Positions 8,961-17,272 are shown, counted from the stretch's first letter. The stretch: 64,000 nt of DNA from Mangrovimonas cancribranchiae (GCF_037126245.1 NZ_CP136925.1:1170001-1234000); one strand, 5' to 3'. Made by a program: numbers and translations. Notes: a model not told the origin generated them from the letters alone.

Positions 8961-8991
8961 TTTGTAGAAATAAGGAAATCGCTTAAATTTG
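8961..8991 (+). promoter_or_regulatory. Promoter of tRNA-His
   Basis: TTTG (8961-8964), a 19-base spacer and TAAATTTG (8984-8991) match the Bacteroidota primary sigma-factor consensus TTTG-N19-TAnnTTTG closely. The mature tRNA begins 16 bases after the -7 box. This is one of the two best promoters in the window. Confidence 0.8.
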
Positions 8992-9007
8992 CAAACCTAT
9001 TTAAACG

Positions 9008-9081
9008 GTGGTTGTAGCTCAGTTGGTTAGAGCGCCTGATTGTGGTTCAGGAGGTCGTCGGTTCGAGACCGATCTTCCACC
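9008..9081 (+). tRNA. tRNA-His (GTG)
   Basis: The cloverleaf is complete: D-arm GCTC...GAGC, anticodon arm CCTGA-TTGTGGT-TCAGG with anticodon GTG, variable loop AGGTC, and T-arm GTCGG-TTCGAGA-CCGAT. G-1 is encoded at 9007 and faces C73 (9081), the identity pair of tRNA-His. The acceptor stem GTGGTTG/CTTCCAC contains two adjacent T-T oppositions at positions 5-68 and 6-67. The full CCA tail is not encoded. A strong hairpin terminator follows. Confidence 0.95.
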
Positions 9082-9088
9082 CAAAAGT

Positions 9089-9117
9089 AAAAGCTTCACA
9101 AATTTGTGAAGCTTTTT
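9089..9117. terminator. Bidirectional hairpin terminator
   Basis: A perfect 14-bp inverted repeat is centred at 9102/9103 (left arm ends AGCTTCACAAA) and is flanked by an A-run before and T-run after. It lies between tRNA-His (plus) and the methyltransferase gene (minus), so it can end transcription from both sides. Confidence 0.85.
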
Positions 9118-9122
9118 TTGTT

Positions 9123-9830
9123 TTACACATGTCGTTTCTTTAGAATATAAAATACTTGAGAGTTTACAAGGTTATATAAATACTTAAAAGGCGAGTATTG
9201 TTTTGTTTCAATAATAAAACCAGCTTCTTTAAAACGTTTTTCTAAGTGTTTATGGTTAAAGCCTATATGTGTGTAAATATAATCGTTGTCTGGTCTATTT
9301 ATTTTTAGTCCTAAAAACGATTTTAAGACATTTTTAAATGTGGCTTCTGCTTTGCTTTGTCCAACCAAAAACCGAATACTGTTTTTAACTAAAGCGGGGA
9401 AACCCATTTCTAAAGGTACAGATATAACAGCACGACCATTATCTTTTAAAAGATTTGAAATATTCTTTAGATGTTCTTGTTGCTTGGTTGCAGAAAAATG
9501 CTCTAAAACTTCCTGACAAGACACGACATCGAATTTTTTATTTTCTAATGTATTTAAATTTTTAGTTATGGTAACATCTTGTAAGCTATAAGTAGCTATA
9601 GTTTGTTTTAATTCTTCGAACATGTCTTCAACAGGATCAAACCCGTAGAGTTGTTTGGTTTTTAGTCTTGTATAAATAAGTTTAAGTAAATAGCCGTCGC
9701 CAGTACCATAATCTATTAAACTTTCGTCCTGTTTTAAATCAATCAGTTTCACAGCAATGTTGAGTCGTTTTTGGTGTGAGTATTGCCTGATTCTAGACTT
9801 GTTTTCTCTGGTTAGTTTGGCGTAAGACAT
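9123..9830 (-). CDS. Class I SAM-dependent methyltransferase
   Basis: This 235-residue cytoplasmic protein has a Rossmann methyltransferase core. Motif I is IDYGTGDGYLLKL (about residues 39-51), which binds SAM. An acidic residue ends the next strand (LYGFDP), and the post-core strand FDVVSCQEVLEHFS contains the motif found in Methyltransf_11/23/31 families. The C-terminal half is basic and aromatic and may contact a lipid or polyketide substrate. No neighbour suggests the substrate; UbiE/COQ5-like or tellurite-type enzymes share these motifs. It sits alone between terminator hairpins. Confidence 0.8.
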   Translation of the reverse strand: MSYAKLTRENKSRIRQYSHQKRLNIAVKLIDLKQDESLIDYGTGDGYLLKLIYTRLKTKQLYGFDPVEDMFEELKQTIATYSLQDVTITKNLNTLENKKFDVVSCQEVLEHFSATKQQEHLKNISNLLKDNGRAVISVPLEMGFPALVKNSIRFLVGQSKAEATFKNVLKSFLGLKINRPDNDYIYTHIGFNHKHLEKRFKEAGFIIETKQYSPFKYLYNLVNSQVFYILKKRHV

Positions 9831-9862
9831 GGCTTTTTTACAGTTGTTGGGTTCTAAATTAA

Positions 9863-9890
9863 AAAAGCTTTCCTTATTGGGAAAGCTTTT
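9863..9890 (-). terminator. Hairpin terminator after the M28 peptidase gene
   Basis: An 11-bp perfect stem (AAAAGCTTTCC / GGAAAGCTTTT) with a 6-base loop lies 23 bases downstream of the stop of the peptidase gene at 9914. It also lies just upstream of the methyltransferase gene, so it insulates the two. Confidence 0.8.
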
Positions 9891-9913
9891 TAATTATAAT
9901 TGTATGATATGAT

Positions 9914-11476
9914 TTACTTAAAGGCTTTATCAACAACAATTCTATCATCGCGGTTAACTAGCTCCCAAGCAGTATAATAAATTAATTTTGTGCGTTGTTC
10001 TAGTAAATCGTAACGTATTTTTTCTACAGTATCGCTAGGTTTATGGTAATCGGCATGTGTGCCATTAAAGTAAAAAATAACAGGGATATTATTTTTGGCA
10101 AAATTGTAATGATCGCTTCTGTAGTAAAATCTATTAGGATCGTTATCATCGTTATAAGTATAATCAAAAGTCATCCCAATATATTTGTTATTAATATTTT
10201 CAGAAATTTCATGAAGTTCTGTACTTAATTTATCGCTTCCTATTAAGTATAAATAATTGTCAACGCCAGCTTCTTCATGTTTTGGGTCTACACGACCTAT
10301 CATATCAATATTAAGATTAGCAACTGTATTTTCTAATGGAAATACAGGGTCGAAATCGGTATAATAACGTGAACCCAAAAGTCCTTTTTCTTCACCTGTT
10401 ACATGAAGAAATAAAATTGAACGTTTTGGTGTCATGCCATTTTGAGAGGCTGTTTTAAAGGCTTCGGCTATTTCTAAAATGGATACCGTTCCAGAGCCAT
10501 CGTCATCGGCGCCATTATATATTTCGCCATCTTTAATACCTTCGTGGTCTAAGTGTGCCGAAATAATAACTAACTCGTTAGGTTTCTCACTTCCTTTAAT
10601 GTAGGCTAAAACATTTTCCGAAAGAATTTCTTCAGAATTATTTTTATATGAAATGTTTACGATGTTTTTAATAGTTTTAGATGTTGTGGCGTTGCTGATT
10701 TCTGGATAAAGTGCTTTGGCTAAATCTGTATTTATTAAAAAATAGTACATACTTTCGGCATTGCCTTTAAGGCTCATTCTACCAGAAGCTTTCCCAAATC
10801 GCGCCGCTGCCATTTGGTATATATCTGGATTGTAAAACAATAATGCTTTAGCCCCTTTTTCTTTGGCAAGGTCTCTTTTTAGGGCAAATTCTTGTCTTAA
10901 ATTGGACCACTTAGAGGCTTCTTTGTTGCCACTAATAGCGTAGTTACCATCTTCTGTTTTGGGTTCACCAGATTTAATTAAAACAATTTTTCCTTTTACA
11001 TCAATATTGTTATAGTTAGAGTATGAGTCATCTTCTATACCATATCCGGCAAAAACAATATCGTTAGCCTTAATGTTTCCTGTTTTGCTAGACATAACAG
11101 AAACAAAGTTGTTAATGTATGTAAAATCTGTGTTGTTAACTGTAATGGAAGCGTCTGGTTTTTGAGATACTTCAAGAGGAACTTCTTGAAAGTATTTGTT
11201 GTTAGGTAATCCAGATGAAATACCCATTTTTATATATTGATTTTTTAAGAATTCAATGGCTTTTTTTTGCCCGGGTTTTCCTGTTTCTCTACCGGCAAAC
11301 TCATCAGAAGCATAAACATATAGAAGATCTTTAAGTTCTTCAGATGTTATTGTTTCTGCAAAAGTGGTGGCATTGGCTGTTTCGTTTTGTGATTTAGAGT
11401 TATTGGTATTTTTAGTTTTTTGTGTGCCACAAGAAAATACCAATACACCTAATGCGAGAAATAACGCTTTCTTCAT
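9914..11476 (-). CDS. M28-family zinc peptidase lipoprotein with PA domain
   Basis: This 520-residue lipoprotein has a lipobox ending at Cys16 (LVFSC). A protease-associated (PA) domain lies at about residues 120-285, inserted between an N-terminal cap and the catalytic domain. The M28 di-zinc ligands are all visible: SAHLDHEG, GADDDGSG, the EE pair of TGEEKGLLGS, DMIGR and RSDHYNFAK. It is probably an aminopeptidase acting in the periplasm or on the surface. A shorter paralogue lacking the PA domain lies directly upstream on the same strand. A -7 box match (CAAATGTA, 11502-11509, read on the minus strand) precedes it, so it may have its own promoter. Confidence 0.92.
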   Translation of the reverse strand: MKKALFLALGVLVFSCGTQKTKNTNNSKSQNETANATTFAETITSEELKDLLYVYASDEFAGRETGKPGQKKAIEFLKNQYIKMGISSGLPNNKYFQEVPLEVSQKPDASITVNNTDFTYINNFVSVMSSKTGNIKANDIVFAGYGIEDDSYSNYNNIDVKGKIVLIKSGEPKTEDGNYAISGNKEASKWSNLRQEFALKRDLAKEKGAKALLFYNPDIYQMAAARFGKASGRMSLKGNAESMYYFLINTDLAKALYPEISNATTSKTIKNIVNISYKNNSEEILSENVLAYIKGSEKPNELVIISAHLDHEGIKDGEIYNGADDDGSGTVSILEIAEAFKTASQNGMTPKRSILFLHVTGEEKGLLGSRYYTDFDPVFPLENTVANLNIDMIGRVDPKHEEAGVDNYLYLIGSDKLSTELHEISENINNKYIGMTFDYTYNDDNDPNRFYYRSDHYNFAKNNIPVIFYFNGTHADYHKPSDTVEKIRYDLLEQRTKLIYYTAWELVNRDDRIVVDKAFK

Positions 11477-11572
11477 TACTAGTTATTTTGAATTAGTATT
11501 ACAAATGTAAGGATTAAGAGAATGTGAAGAGAGTGGGTTTTTGTTAATTTTAACAAGTTGTTTTGTTACAAA

Positions 11573-12616
11573 TTACAAATCAACATTCATAATTAGTTGT
11601 TTATCTTGATTTGCTAGTTGCCATGCCGTAGCAAAAATAAGTTTAGTTCTTTTTTCTAATAGGGTATAATTAATTTTGTCTGGCGTATCTGTAGGTTTGT
11701 GGTAATCGTCGTGAACACCATTAAAATAAAAAATAACAGGAATATTGTTTTTTGCAAAGTTGTAGTGATCGGAACGATAGTAATATCTGTTGGAATCGTT
11801 TTCGGCATTGTATTTATAATCCAGTTCTAGATTAAAATATGTGGTATTTACTTTCTCTGAAATATAGTGTAGTTCTTTGCTAAGTCTGTCGGAACCAATT
11901 AGGTATATGTAATCTTTGTTGGTGTTTTGATAGGCGTAATCTTGTCTTCCAATCATATCAATATTAAGATTGGCAATAGTTTTATTTAATGGGAAAATTG
12001 GCGATTCTTCGGTATAAAATCTTGAGCCATGAAGCCCAATTTCTTCAGCAGTAAAGTGTGTAAATAAAATGCTTCGTTTAGGTGCGTGACCATTATTTTG
12101 AGCTTCTTTAAAAGCTTCAGCTATTTCTAAAATAGCGACTGTTCCAGAACCATCATCATCGGCCCCGTAATAAATGTTGCCATCTTTTATTCCTAAATGA
12201 TCGTAATGTGCAGAAATAATTAAAACTTCGTTGGGTTTTTCATGTCCTTTAATAAATGCAAGAACATTTTCTGAAGATTTTATGCCTTTTGGTAGAAAGC
12301 TTTCAGGAATAAGTTGAAAATAGGTGTTGTTTCTTAATGGAGAGGCTACATTGTGGTTACTATAATAATCTTTTAAATAATGAGCGGCTTTTTTTTGACC
12401 TATTTCACCTGTTTTTCTTCCTTGAAATTTTTCGTCAGTGTAATCGTATAAGAGTTCTTCTAGTTCTTGCGCTGTTATGGTGTTTGCATATTTTAAAACA
12501 AGTACAGAATCTTTAAGTGTAATGTTTTTTTTTAGATGCCTTATTTTGGTGCTATACTTTGTGGTAGCACAAGAACCAACTAAGGTTAAAATGGAAGCAA
12601 CAAGAAATGATTTCAT
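11573..12616 (-). CDS. M28-family zinc peptidase lipoprotein, short paralogue
   Basis: This 347-residue lipoprotein (lipobox ending at Cys16, GSCATT) is closely similar to its downstream neighbour over the whole catalytic domain, sharing runs such as RSDHYNFAKNNIPVIFYFNG. All zinc ligands are kept: SAHYDHLG, GADDDGSG, EE in TAEEIGLHGS, DMIGR and SDHYNF. It lacks the segment of about 170 residues that forms the PA domain in the neighbour; the cap joins directly to the catalytic domain near residue 105 (KGIKSSENVLAFI). The pair looks like a tandem duplication followed by loss or gain of the PA domain. Loss of PA may change substrate access, but this is inference. Confidence 0.9.
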   Translation of the reverse strand: MKSFLVASILTLVGSCATTKYSTKIRHLKKNITLKDSVLVLKYANTITAQELEELLYDYTDEKFQGRKTGEIGQKKAAHYLKDYYSNHNVASPLRNNTYFQLIPESFLPKGIKSSENVLAFIKGHEKPNEVLIISAHYDHLGIKDGNIYYGADDDGSGTVAILEIAEAFKEAQNNGHAPKRSILFTHFTAEEIGLHGSRFYTEESPIFPLNKTIANLNIDMIGRQDYAYQNTNKDYIYLIGSDRLSKELHYISEKVNTTYFNLELDYKYNAENDSNRYYYRSDHYNFAKNNIPVIFYFNGVHDDYHKPTDTPDKINYTLLEKRTKLIFATAWQLANQDKQLIMNVDL

Positions 12617-12650
12617 ATTGATTAATAGCTTGTTACTTCAAATAAAATAA

Positions 12651-12684
12651 AAAAAAAGATAATACCGAAGCATTATCTTTTTTT
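12651..12684 (-). terminator. Hairpin terminator
   Basis: A 13-bp stem (AAAAAAAGATAAT / ATTATCTTTTTTT) with an 8-base loop lies 19 bases downstream of the stop codon at 12704 on the minus strand. It ends the DUF3108/membrane-protein transcript before the M28 pair. Confidence 0.75.
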
Positions 12685-12703
12685 TACATCAATATTAAAG
12701 GTG

Positions 12704-13141
12704 TTATTCTATTTCTAAATCCTCTGTATCTATCTCTTCTAGTTCATTTTCAATAGTATTTAAGTCTTCATCATCCAGGCTTTCAAGTTCATTATTTATG
12801 TCTTGAAGATCTTCTTCATCAATATCTAAATCTTCAAGTTCCTCGATAGCTTCTTGCTCCGATTGTTGTTCTCTTTTTTCAAGTTCTTCGGTATTACCTA
12901 TCTCTATAGTGGTAAATATGGATTTGTAAATAGCTAATGATAAGGCGATTATTGAAAGTAAGAATACAATTTGAATAGTTTTTTTGCTTTTTCCTTCTTT
13001 ATTGGATAGGTAAATACTAAAACTCCCTAATATTAAAGCTATTATAGCTGGAATATAAGCTAGGTTAGAAAGTGGTAATACAGATAAAATTACGGCTAGT
13101 ATAGCTAAGGTTAACCCTAATATGATAGAAATTTTTCTCAT
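12704..13141 (-). CDS. Small membrane protein with acidic C-terminal tail
   Basis: This 145-residue protein begins with two close transmembrane helices (about residues 5-24 and 28-46), a short basic loop (NKEGKSKKT) and a third helix (about 55-75). The remaining 65 residues are almost only Glu, Asp, Leu, Ile, Asn and Gln, arranged in near-repeats such as EELEDLDIDEEDLQDI and ELESLDDEDLNTIENELE, probably helical and strongly negative. I do not recognise a named family. It starts 4 bases after the DUF3108 gene and is followed by a terminator, so the two are probably co-transcribed envelope genes. Confidence 0.65.
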   Translation of the reverse strand: MRKISIILGLTLAILAVILSVLPLSNLAYIPAIIALILGSFSIYLSNKEGKSKKTIQIVFLLSIIALSLAIYKSIFTTIEIGNTEELEKREQQSEQEAIEELEDLDIDEEDLQDINNELESLDDEDLNTIENELEEIDTEDLEIE

Positions 13142-13145
13142 GTTT

Positions 13146-13928
13146 TTAGTTTTTTAGTCCACTAGCAGATTTTATTTTTAACTCTCCATTTCCAACAGCA
13201 ATTTTAAATTTAGCATATATTGGAATTTTATTAGCATCGGCAGATAGCCAAAGTAGATTTTCGTTAGCGCCTTTTAAAATATTGTTGTTACTTATAGAAA
13301 TAGCTAATTTGTGGCAATTTTTAGTGCCTAAGGCAGATGCTATGTTTTCTGTACCTAGATATTTAAAGTTTACGGTATGCTCTTCGTTATCAAAAATAAC
13401 TTTGAAAGATTTTGATTGTCCATTAGACATACTAGAAAAATCTATCGTTCTAAGTTTATATAATGTGGTAACGAGATCGTTTGTATTATGGTTAATAAGT
13501 ACTTTTTTGTTTTCTTCCCATATAGTACCATCGCTACGTTTTTTCTTTTTTAAGCTTTTTACATGCCCAGAACTATGCTTGAAGGTGTATTTCATGTATT
13601 TATAATAGCCACCTTCGTTAATTTCTCGTTTGTAAAGGTATGGTTTTAATGACGTAGGGCTTACATAACTTTCGTATAAGTCTCTTATTTTAAAAAAACT
13701 GTCCCATTTACTGTATGTAGTTGCAGTACATTTAAGCCTAAGCAAAGTTGCTTTAGAGGTACTAACTTTGTTGGTTTCCATGGTTACCTGAGCTAGGTCA
13801 TTTAATATACCAGACATGTTATAGGTGGCTGTATAAACTAACTTTTCAGAACTTCCTACGGCAGAGTTTTGTGCTTTAGCAGTTGTAAAACAGATAACTA
13901 AAGTTAAAAGCGGTATTATTTTTTTCAT
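13146..13928 (-). CDS. DUF3108-domain exported protein
   Basis: I chose the start at 13928 because residues from there (MKKIIPLLTLVICF) form a clean signal peptide ending AKAQ. The frame extends 14 codons further upstream without adding a sensible leader. The mature protein (about 240 residues) resembles DUF3108. It opens with EKLVYTATYNMSGI, has a central ESYVSPTSLKPYLYKREIN, and ends with the family pattern LLWLSADANKIPIYAKFKIAVGNGELKI. Such proteins are predicted periplasmic beta-rich proteins; no activity is established. It overlaps no neighbour but is 4 bases from the acidic-tail membrane protein gene downstream. Confidence 0.8.
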   Translation of the reverse strand: MKKIIPLLTLVICFTTAKAQNSAVGSSEKLVYTATYNMSGILNDLAQVTMETNKVSTSKATLLRLKCTATTYSKWDSFFKIRDLYESYVSPTSLKPYLYKREINEGGYYKYMKYTFKHSSGHVKSLKKKKRSDGTIWEENKKVLINHNTNDLVTTLYKLRTIDFSSMSNGQSKSFKVIFDNEEHTVNFKYLGTENIASALGTKNCHKLAISISNNNILKGANENLLWLSADANKIPIYAKFKIAVGNGELKIKSASGLKN

Positions 13929-14057
13929 ATCAAAAATGTTAATGTACTCTATTAACGATTTTATTATCATTTATTATGCCGAAAATACAATACATAATTA
14001 TAGGAATCTAAATTTTTGTATTAAATTAGATATTCTAACCACTTAAATAATATTACC

Positions 14058-14450
14058 ATGATTAAAAATTTTGTGTTATTTATACTCTTTTTGTTTTTTT
14101 TTCAATTTTCAAATGCTCAAGAAAGTACCAAGATCATCAAGTTTAAAGAATTTAGTTTAAATGCGCCGCAGCTATTATTAACAAATAAAAGGTACTTTAA
14201 ATTTGAGCATTTTATGAAATTAGCCGAAGCTTCATTCAATAAAAAACAATATGAAAAAACTATTTATTTTTTAAAAAATGCAGAACGAGATGGTTTAACA
14301 AGCAGTGCTTTTTGGTTTTATTTAGCGCTGTCAAAATATGCTGTTGAAGATTTAGGAGGAGCAAAAAAATATTTGAAAACAGGATATAATGAAGCTGGAT
14401 GTTGGGAGTGTAAAGTTACTTATAAAGTACTTTTTAATGAAGATATGTAG
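14058..14450 (+). CDS. Small secreted TPR-like protein
   Basis: This 130-residue protein has a signal peptide ending NAQ at residue 21. Its helical body looks like one or two tetratricopeptide repeats: FMKLAEASFNKKQYEKTIYF and AFWFYLALSKYAVEDLGGAKKYL show the A-x2-x-F/Y-x7-Y spacing of TPRs. Two Cys near the end (GCWECK) could form a disulfide or bind metal. It is monocistronic and ends in a strong shared terminator with tRNA-Ser. The function is unknown; protein-protein contact in the periplasm is likely. Confidence 0.65.
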   Translation: MIKNFVLFILFLFFFQFSNAQESTKIIKFKEFSLNAPQLLLTNKRYFKFEHFMKLAEASFNKKQYEKTIYFLKNAERDGLTSSAFWFYLALSKYAVEDLGGAKKYLKTGYNEAGCWECKVTYKVLFNEDM

Positions 14451-14481
14451 ATAATTAAGTTGTTATTAATGATAAAAAAAC

Positions 14482-14519
14482 AAAGCCTTGTATAATGTGT
14501 TATACAAGGCTTTTTTGCG
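14482..14519. terminator. Bidirectional terminator between TPR gene and tRNA-Ser
   Basis: A perfect 13-bp stem (AAAGCCTTGTATA / TATACAAGGCTTT) with a 6-base loop is flanked by an A7 run upstream and a T6 run downstream. It lies 31 bases after the TPR gene and adjoins the 3' end of tRNA-Ser, so it serves both strands. Confidence 0.85.
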
Positions 14520-14602
14520 GAGAGAGAGGGATTCGAACCCCCGGAGGTGTGACCCTCAACGGTTTTCAAGACCGCCGCATTCGACCACTCTGCCATCTCT
14601 CC
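14518..14602 (-). tRNA. tRNA-Ser (TGA)
   Basis: The minus strand folds as a class II tRNA: acceptor GGAGAGA/TCTCTCC with discriminator G, anticodon loop CTTGAAA with anticodon TGA, a long variable arm (GAGGGTCACACCTC) as in serine tRNAs, and a T-arm with loop TTCGAAT. CCA is not encoded. A -7 box (CAAATATA at 14614-14621, TATATTTG on the minus strand) lies 12 bases upstream of the tRNA. Confidence 0.95.
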
Positions 14603-14613
14603 TAATGCGGATG

Positions 14614-14621
14614 CAAATATA
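14614..14621 (-). promoter_or_regulatory. -7 box of tRNA-Ser
   Basis: TATATTTG on the minus strand matches TAnnTTTG exactly and is 12 bases before the tRNA 5' end. No TTG is found at the normal -33 spacing. Confidence 0.55.
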
Positions 14622-14725
14622 TAAACTATTCTTTAAAAGAAAACTTTTTTTTGAAAAAAAAACATGGTAGTAAAAAAATGTTTTCCAAAGGAGGTGTTTT
14701 CCAATTATTTAATTTTAAAATAAAT

Positions 14726-16234
14726 TTAATTATAAATTAGCTCTGGTGTTTTCATACTACCATGAGTTTTAAGTGCCATATGCCAACTAAATGCTTTTTC
14801 TAGGTCATGAGGTGTGTGTCCGCCTAATTTATAAGCGTCATTAAAATACTCTAAAAGTTGGTCTTTATACATAGGATGAACACAGTTTTTAATAATAACT
14901 TGTGCTCTTTCAACAGGCGCTAAACCTCTAATATCGGCTAAGCCTTGTTCTGTAACAAGAATATCAATATCGTGTTCTGTATGGTCGGTATGAGAAACCA
15001 TAGGAACAATATGAGAAATACGTCCTTCTTTTGAAATAGATGGACAAGCAAAAATGCTAAGATATCCGTTTCTGGCGAAATCTCCAGAGCCTCCAATACC
15101 ATTCATCATGTGTGTACCTGTTATATGGGTAGAGTTAACATTACCATAAATATCAAACTCAATAGCAGTATTAATTCCAATCACACCTAATCGTTTAATA
15201 ACTTCGGCAGCGTTGCTAATATTTTGTGGACGTAAGAGAAGTTTGTCTTTGTATTTATCAAAATTGTTAAAAATGTTTTTCGAACAATCTTCTGTAACTG
15301 TGATAGATGAAGCTGAAGCAAATAGCAGTTTCCCAGAGTCAAAAAGTTCAAATGTGCTGTCTTGAAGCACTTCAGAATACATGGTTAAGTTTTTAAATGG
15401 GCTATTTTTAAAACCGGATAAAATGGCATTTGCTGTTTTACCAATGCCTGCTTGTAGTGGTAAAAGCGACTCTGTTAACCGCCCTTCATGGACTTCTTTT
15501 TCTAAAAAGTTAAGAATATGATTTGAAATAGCTGTTGTTTTCTCATCTGGTGAAGAAATTACGGCTGGACAATCTGGAACTTTAGTAAAAACTATAGCGG
15601 CTACTTTTTCTGGGTTGATTTTTATATATGGTTCACCTATTCTTGTATCTGAATGCGTTACAGGAATAATCTCTCGATTAGGTTGTTTTTTTAAGAGTTT
15701 AATATCATGTATTCCAGCCATACTTTCTGGAAATGTTGTATTGATTTCAATGATGATTTTTTCGGCTTTTTCAGTGAAAATAGGTGAGTTTCCAACAGAA
15801 GTTGTTGGTATAATATACCCATCTTTAGTAATAGAAGCGGCTTCAATAATCGCGACATCAATTTTAAAACTATCAAGACTCTGTAGCATGTCGGCAGTTT
15901 GTCCTAAATGTTGATCTACATAAAGCACATCATGATTGTTTATACTGCTTCTTAAGGTTGGATCTGCTTGAAATGGCATTCTTTTGTATAAAGCCCCATT
16001 TTTAGCTAAATCGGCATCAGTATCATATCCTAAAGAAGCGCCACTTAAAACAGTAACTTTTAATTTTTCATGACGTGCTCTTTCGGCAACTTTTGGCAGC
16101 ACCGATTTACTGTCCCCAGCTTTAGTAAAACCGCTAACACCTAAAACATCTTCATGTTTAATAATTTTTGAGGCTTGTTCTGGTGTTTGAATTTTATCTA
16201 AATACGCAGCGTGTTTAATTCTACTTTCATTCAT
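14726..16234 (-). CDS. Succinate/acetate CoA-transferase (acetyl-CoA hydrolase/transferase family)
   Basis: This 502-residue cytoplasmic enzyme belongs to the class I CoA-transferases (AarC/YgfH/Cat1 group). These enzymes move CoA between acyl-CoA (such as succinyl-CoA) and acetate through a glutamyl-CoA thioester. The catalytic Glu is about residue 288 in TMYSEVLQDS. The CoA-binding loops are visible as QAGIGKTANA and GIGGSGDFARNGYLS. The length is the usual one for the family. It is transcribed away from an AraC-type regulator gene, with 183 bases between them. The direction of use, acetate assimilation or overflow, cannot be told. Confidence 0.92.
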   Translation of the reverse strand: MNESRIKHAAYLDKIQTPEQASKIIKHEDVLGVSGFTKAGDSKSVLPKVAERARHEKLKVTVLSGASLGYDTDADLAKNGALYKRMPFQADPTLRSSINNHDVLYVDQHLGQTADMLQSLDSFKIDVAIIEAASITKDGYIIPTTSVGNSPIFTEKAEKIIIEINTTFPESMAGIHDIKLLKKQPNREIIPVTHSDTRIGEPYIKINPEKVAAIVFTKVPDCPAVISSPDEKTTAISNHILNFLEKEVHEGRLTESLLPLQAGIGKTANAILSGFKNSPFKNLTMYSEVLQDSTFELFDSGKLLFASASSITVTEDCSKNIFNNFDKYKDKLLLRPQNISNAAEVIKRLGVIGINTAIEFDIYGNVNSTHITGTHMMNGIGGSGDFARNGYLSIFACPSISKEGRISHIVPMVSHTDHTEHDIDILVTEQGLADIRGLAPVERAQVIIKNCVHPMYKDQLLEYFNDAYKLGGHTPHDLEKAFSWHMALKTHGSMKTPELIYN

Positions 16235-16417
16235 AATTATTGTGTGTTCTGTATTTTTTTAATCAAAAAATTATCTATTTAATTAATAATTTAAGATTAG
16301 GTTAGGGTTTTGTTAATTCAGGTAGGCAATTTATGTAAGATATTTAGTGTCTATTTATTAAAAAAGGACAATAATTTATTAATTTAGTGCAAATGATAAT
16401 GATGTTAACATTTTAAG

Positions 16418-17224
16418 ATGAATAGTAAGTATTATTTAACCGAGGTAGATAAAGTTCCAGAAAGTATTTATTGCTACCATGATTTAATGGGGGAAACGTT
16501 TATTGAACCTCATATTCATGAAAAAGGACAGTTTTTATACACAGAAGGAGGAGTTGTACATATTAAAACTAATAATAGAACTTATTATTTGCCTGCCAGG
16601 CACTATATGTGGATTCCGCCAGGTATTAAACATGCCATTTACCCAAGTTCTCCAAAAGTAATTATGAGAAACCTATACTTTCCCTTAACAGAACGCGCTT
16701 CTATTTTTTACAAAAAGGAAGGTATTTATCCTGTTAATAATCTAGTTATGGAATTGCTATTGTTTACTAAAAATTGGAATGGCGATATTATTAAATCTCA
16801 AGAAACCAAGTATGCTATTGTTAATGCTTTTAAAGCACTTCTAGAGCAGACGGTACCACAATCGTTACATTTAGAGTTACCACAACCTACAGACAGACGT
16901 TTAATACATATTATAGATTATCTTACTAATCATATACATCAAGAACACTTATTACCAGAGTTAGCGTCAAAATTTAGTATGACAGATAAGTCTTTATACC
17001 GGTTATTTAAAAAAGATTTAGGCATGTCATTTATTAGCTACTATACGCAATTACGGGTGTTTAAGTCTTTAGAGTATTTGATGAATCCAGATTACACCAT
17101 CTCAGAAATAGCCAATATGTTAGGATATAGTAGTTTGCCTACCTTTAGTAATACGTTTAGTAAAATTATGGGGAAACGCCCATCAGATTATAGAAAATCT
17201 AACGAAATTTACTTAGTGTCTTAA
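16418..17224 (+). CDS. AraC-family transcriptional regulator
   Basis: This 268-residue protein has an N-terminal cupin-like sensor (FIEPHIHEKGQFLYTEGGVVHI, PARHYMWIPPGIKHA) and a C-terminal AraC double helix-turn-helix from about residue 165. The second HTH includes YTISEIANMLGYSSLPTFS followed by the family signature FSKIMGKRPSDYRKS. The His and Glu residues of the cupin could bind a metal or small acid. It is divergent from the CoA-transferase gene, the natural target candidate, and precedes a nitroreductase gene that has its own -7 box. The ligand is unknown. Confidence 0.9.
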   Translation: MNSKYYLTEVDKVPESIYCYHDLMGETFIEPHIHEKGQFLYTEGGVVHIKTNNRTYYLPARHYMWIPPGIKHAIYPSSPKVIMRNLYFPLTERASIFYKKEGIYPVNNLVMELLLFTKNWNGDIIKSQETKYAIVNAFKALLEQTVPQSLHLELPQPTDRRLIHIIDYLTNHIHQEHLLPELASKFSMTDKSLYRLFKKDLGMSFISYYTQLRVFKSLEYLMNPDYTISEIANMLGYSSLPTFSNTFSKIMGKRPSDYRKSNEIYLVS

Positions 17225-17245
17225 AGTAGACTTTTTCCAAATCTA

Positions 17246-17253
17246 TATCTTTG
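17246..17253 (+). promoter_or_regulatory. Candidate -7 box of the nitroreductase gene
   Basis: TATCTTTG matches TAnnTTTG and lies 19 bases before the TTG start codon at 17273. No good -33 TTG is seen. Confidence 0.45.
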
Positions 17254-17272
17254 TAAACTAAAACATAAAAAG

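Noticed and set aside
14488-14670. Plus-strand open frame over tRNA-Ser and its terminator
   Set aside because: It is the complement of the tRNA gene and hairpin; the peptide arises from tRNA sequence and is a well-known kind of false gene.
14687-14694. AAAGGAGG, a perfect Shine-Dalgarno match
   Set aside because: No start codon or coding frame follows it in either sense, and leaders here do not use such sequences.
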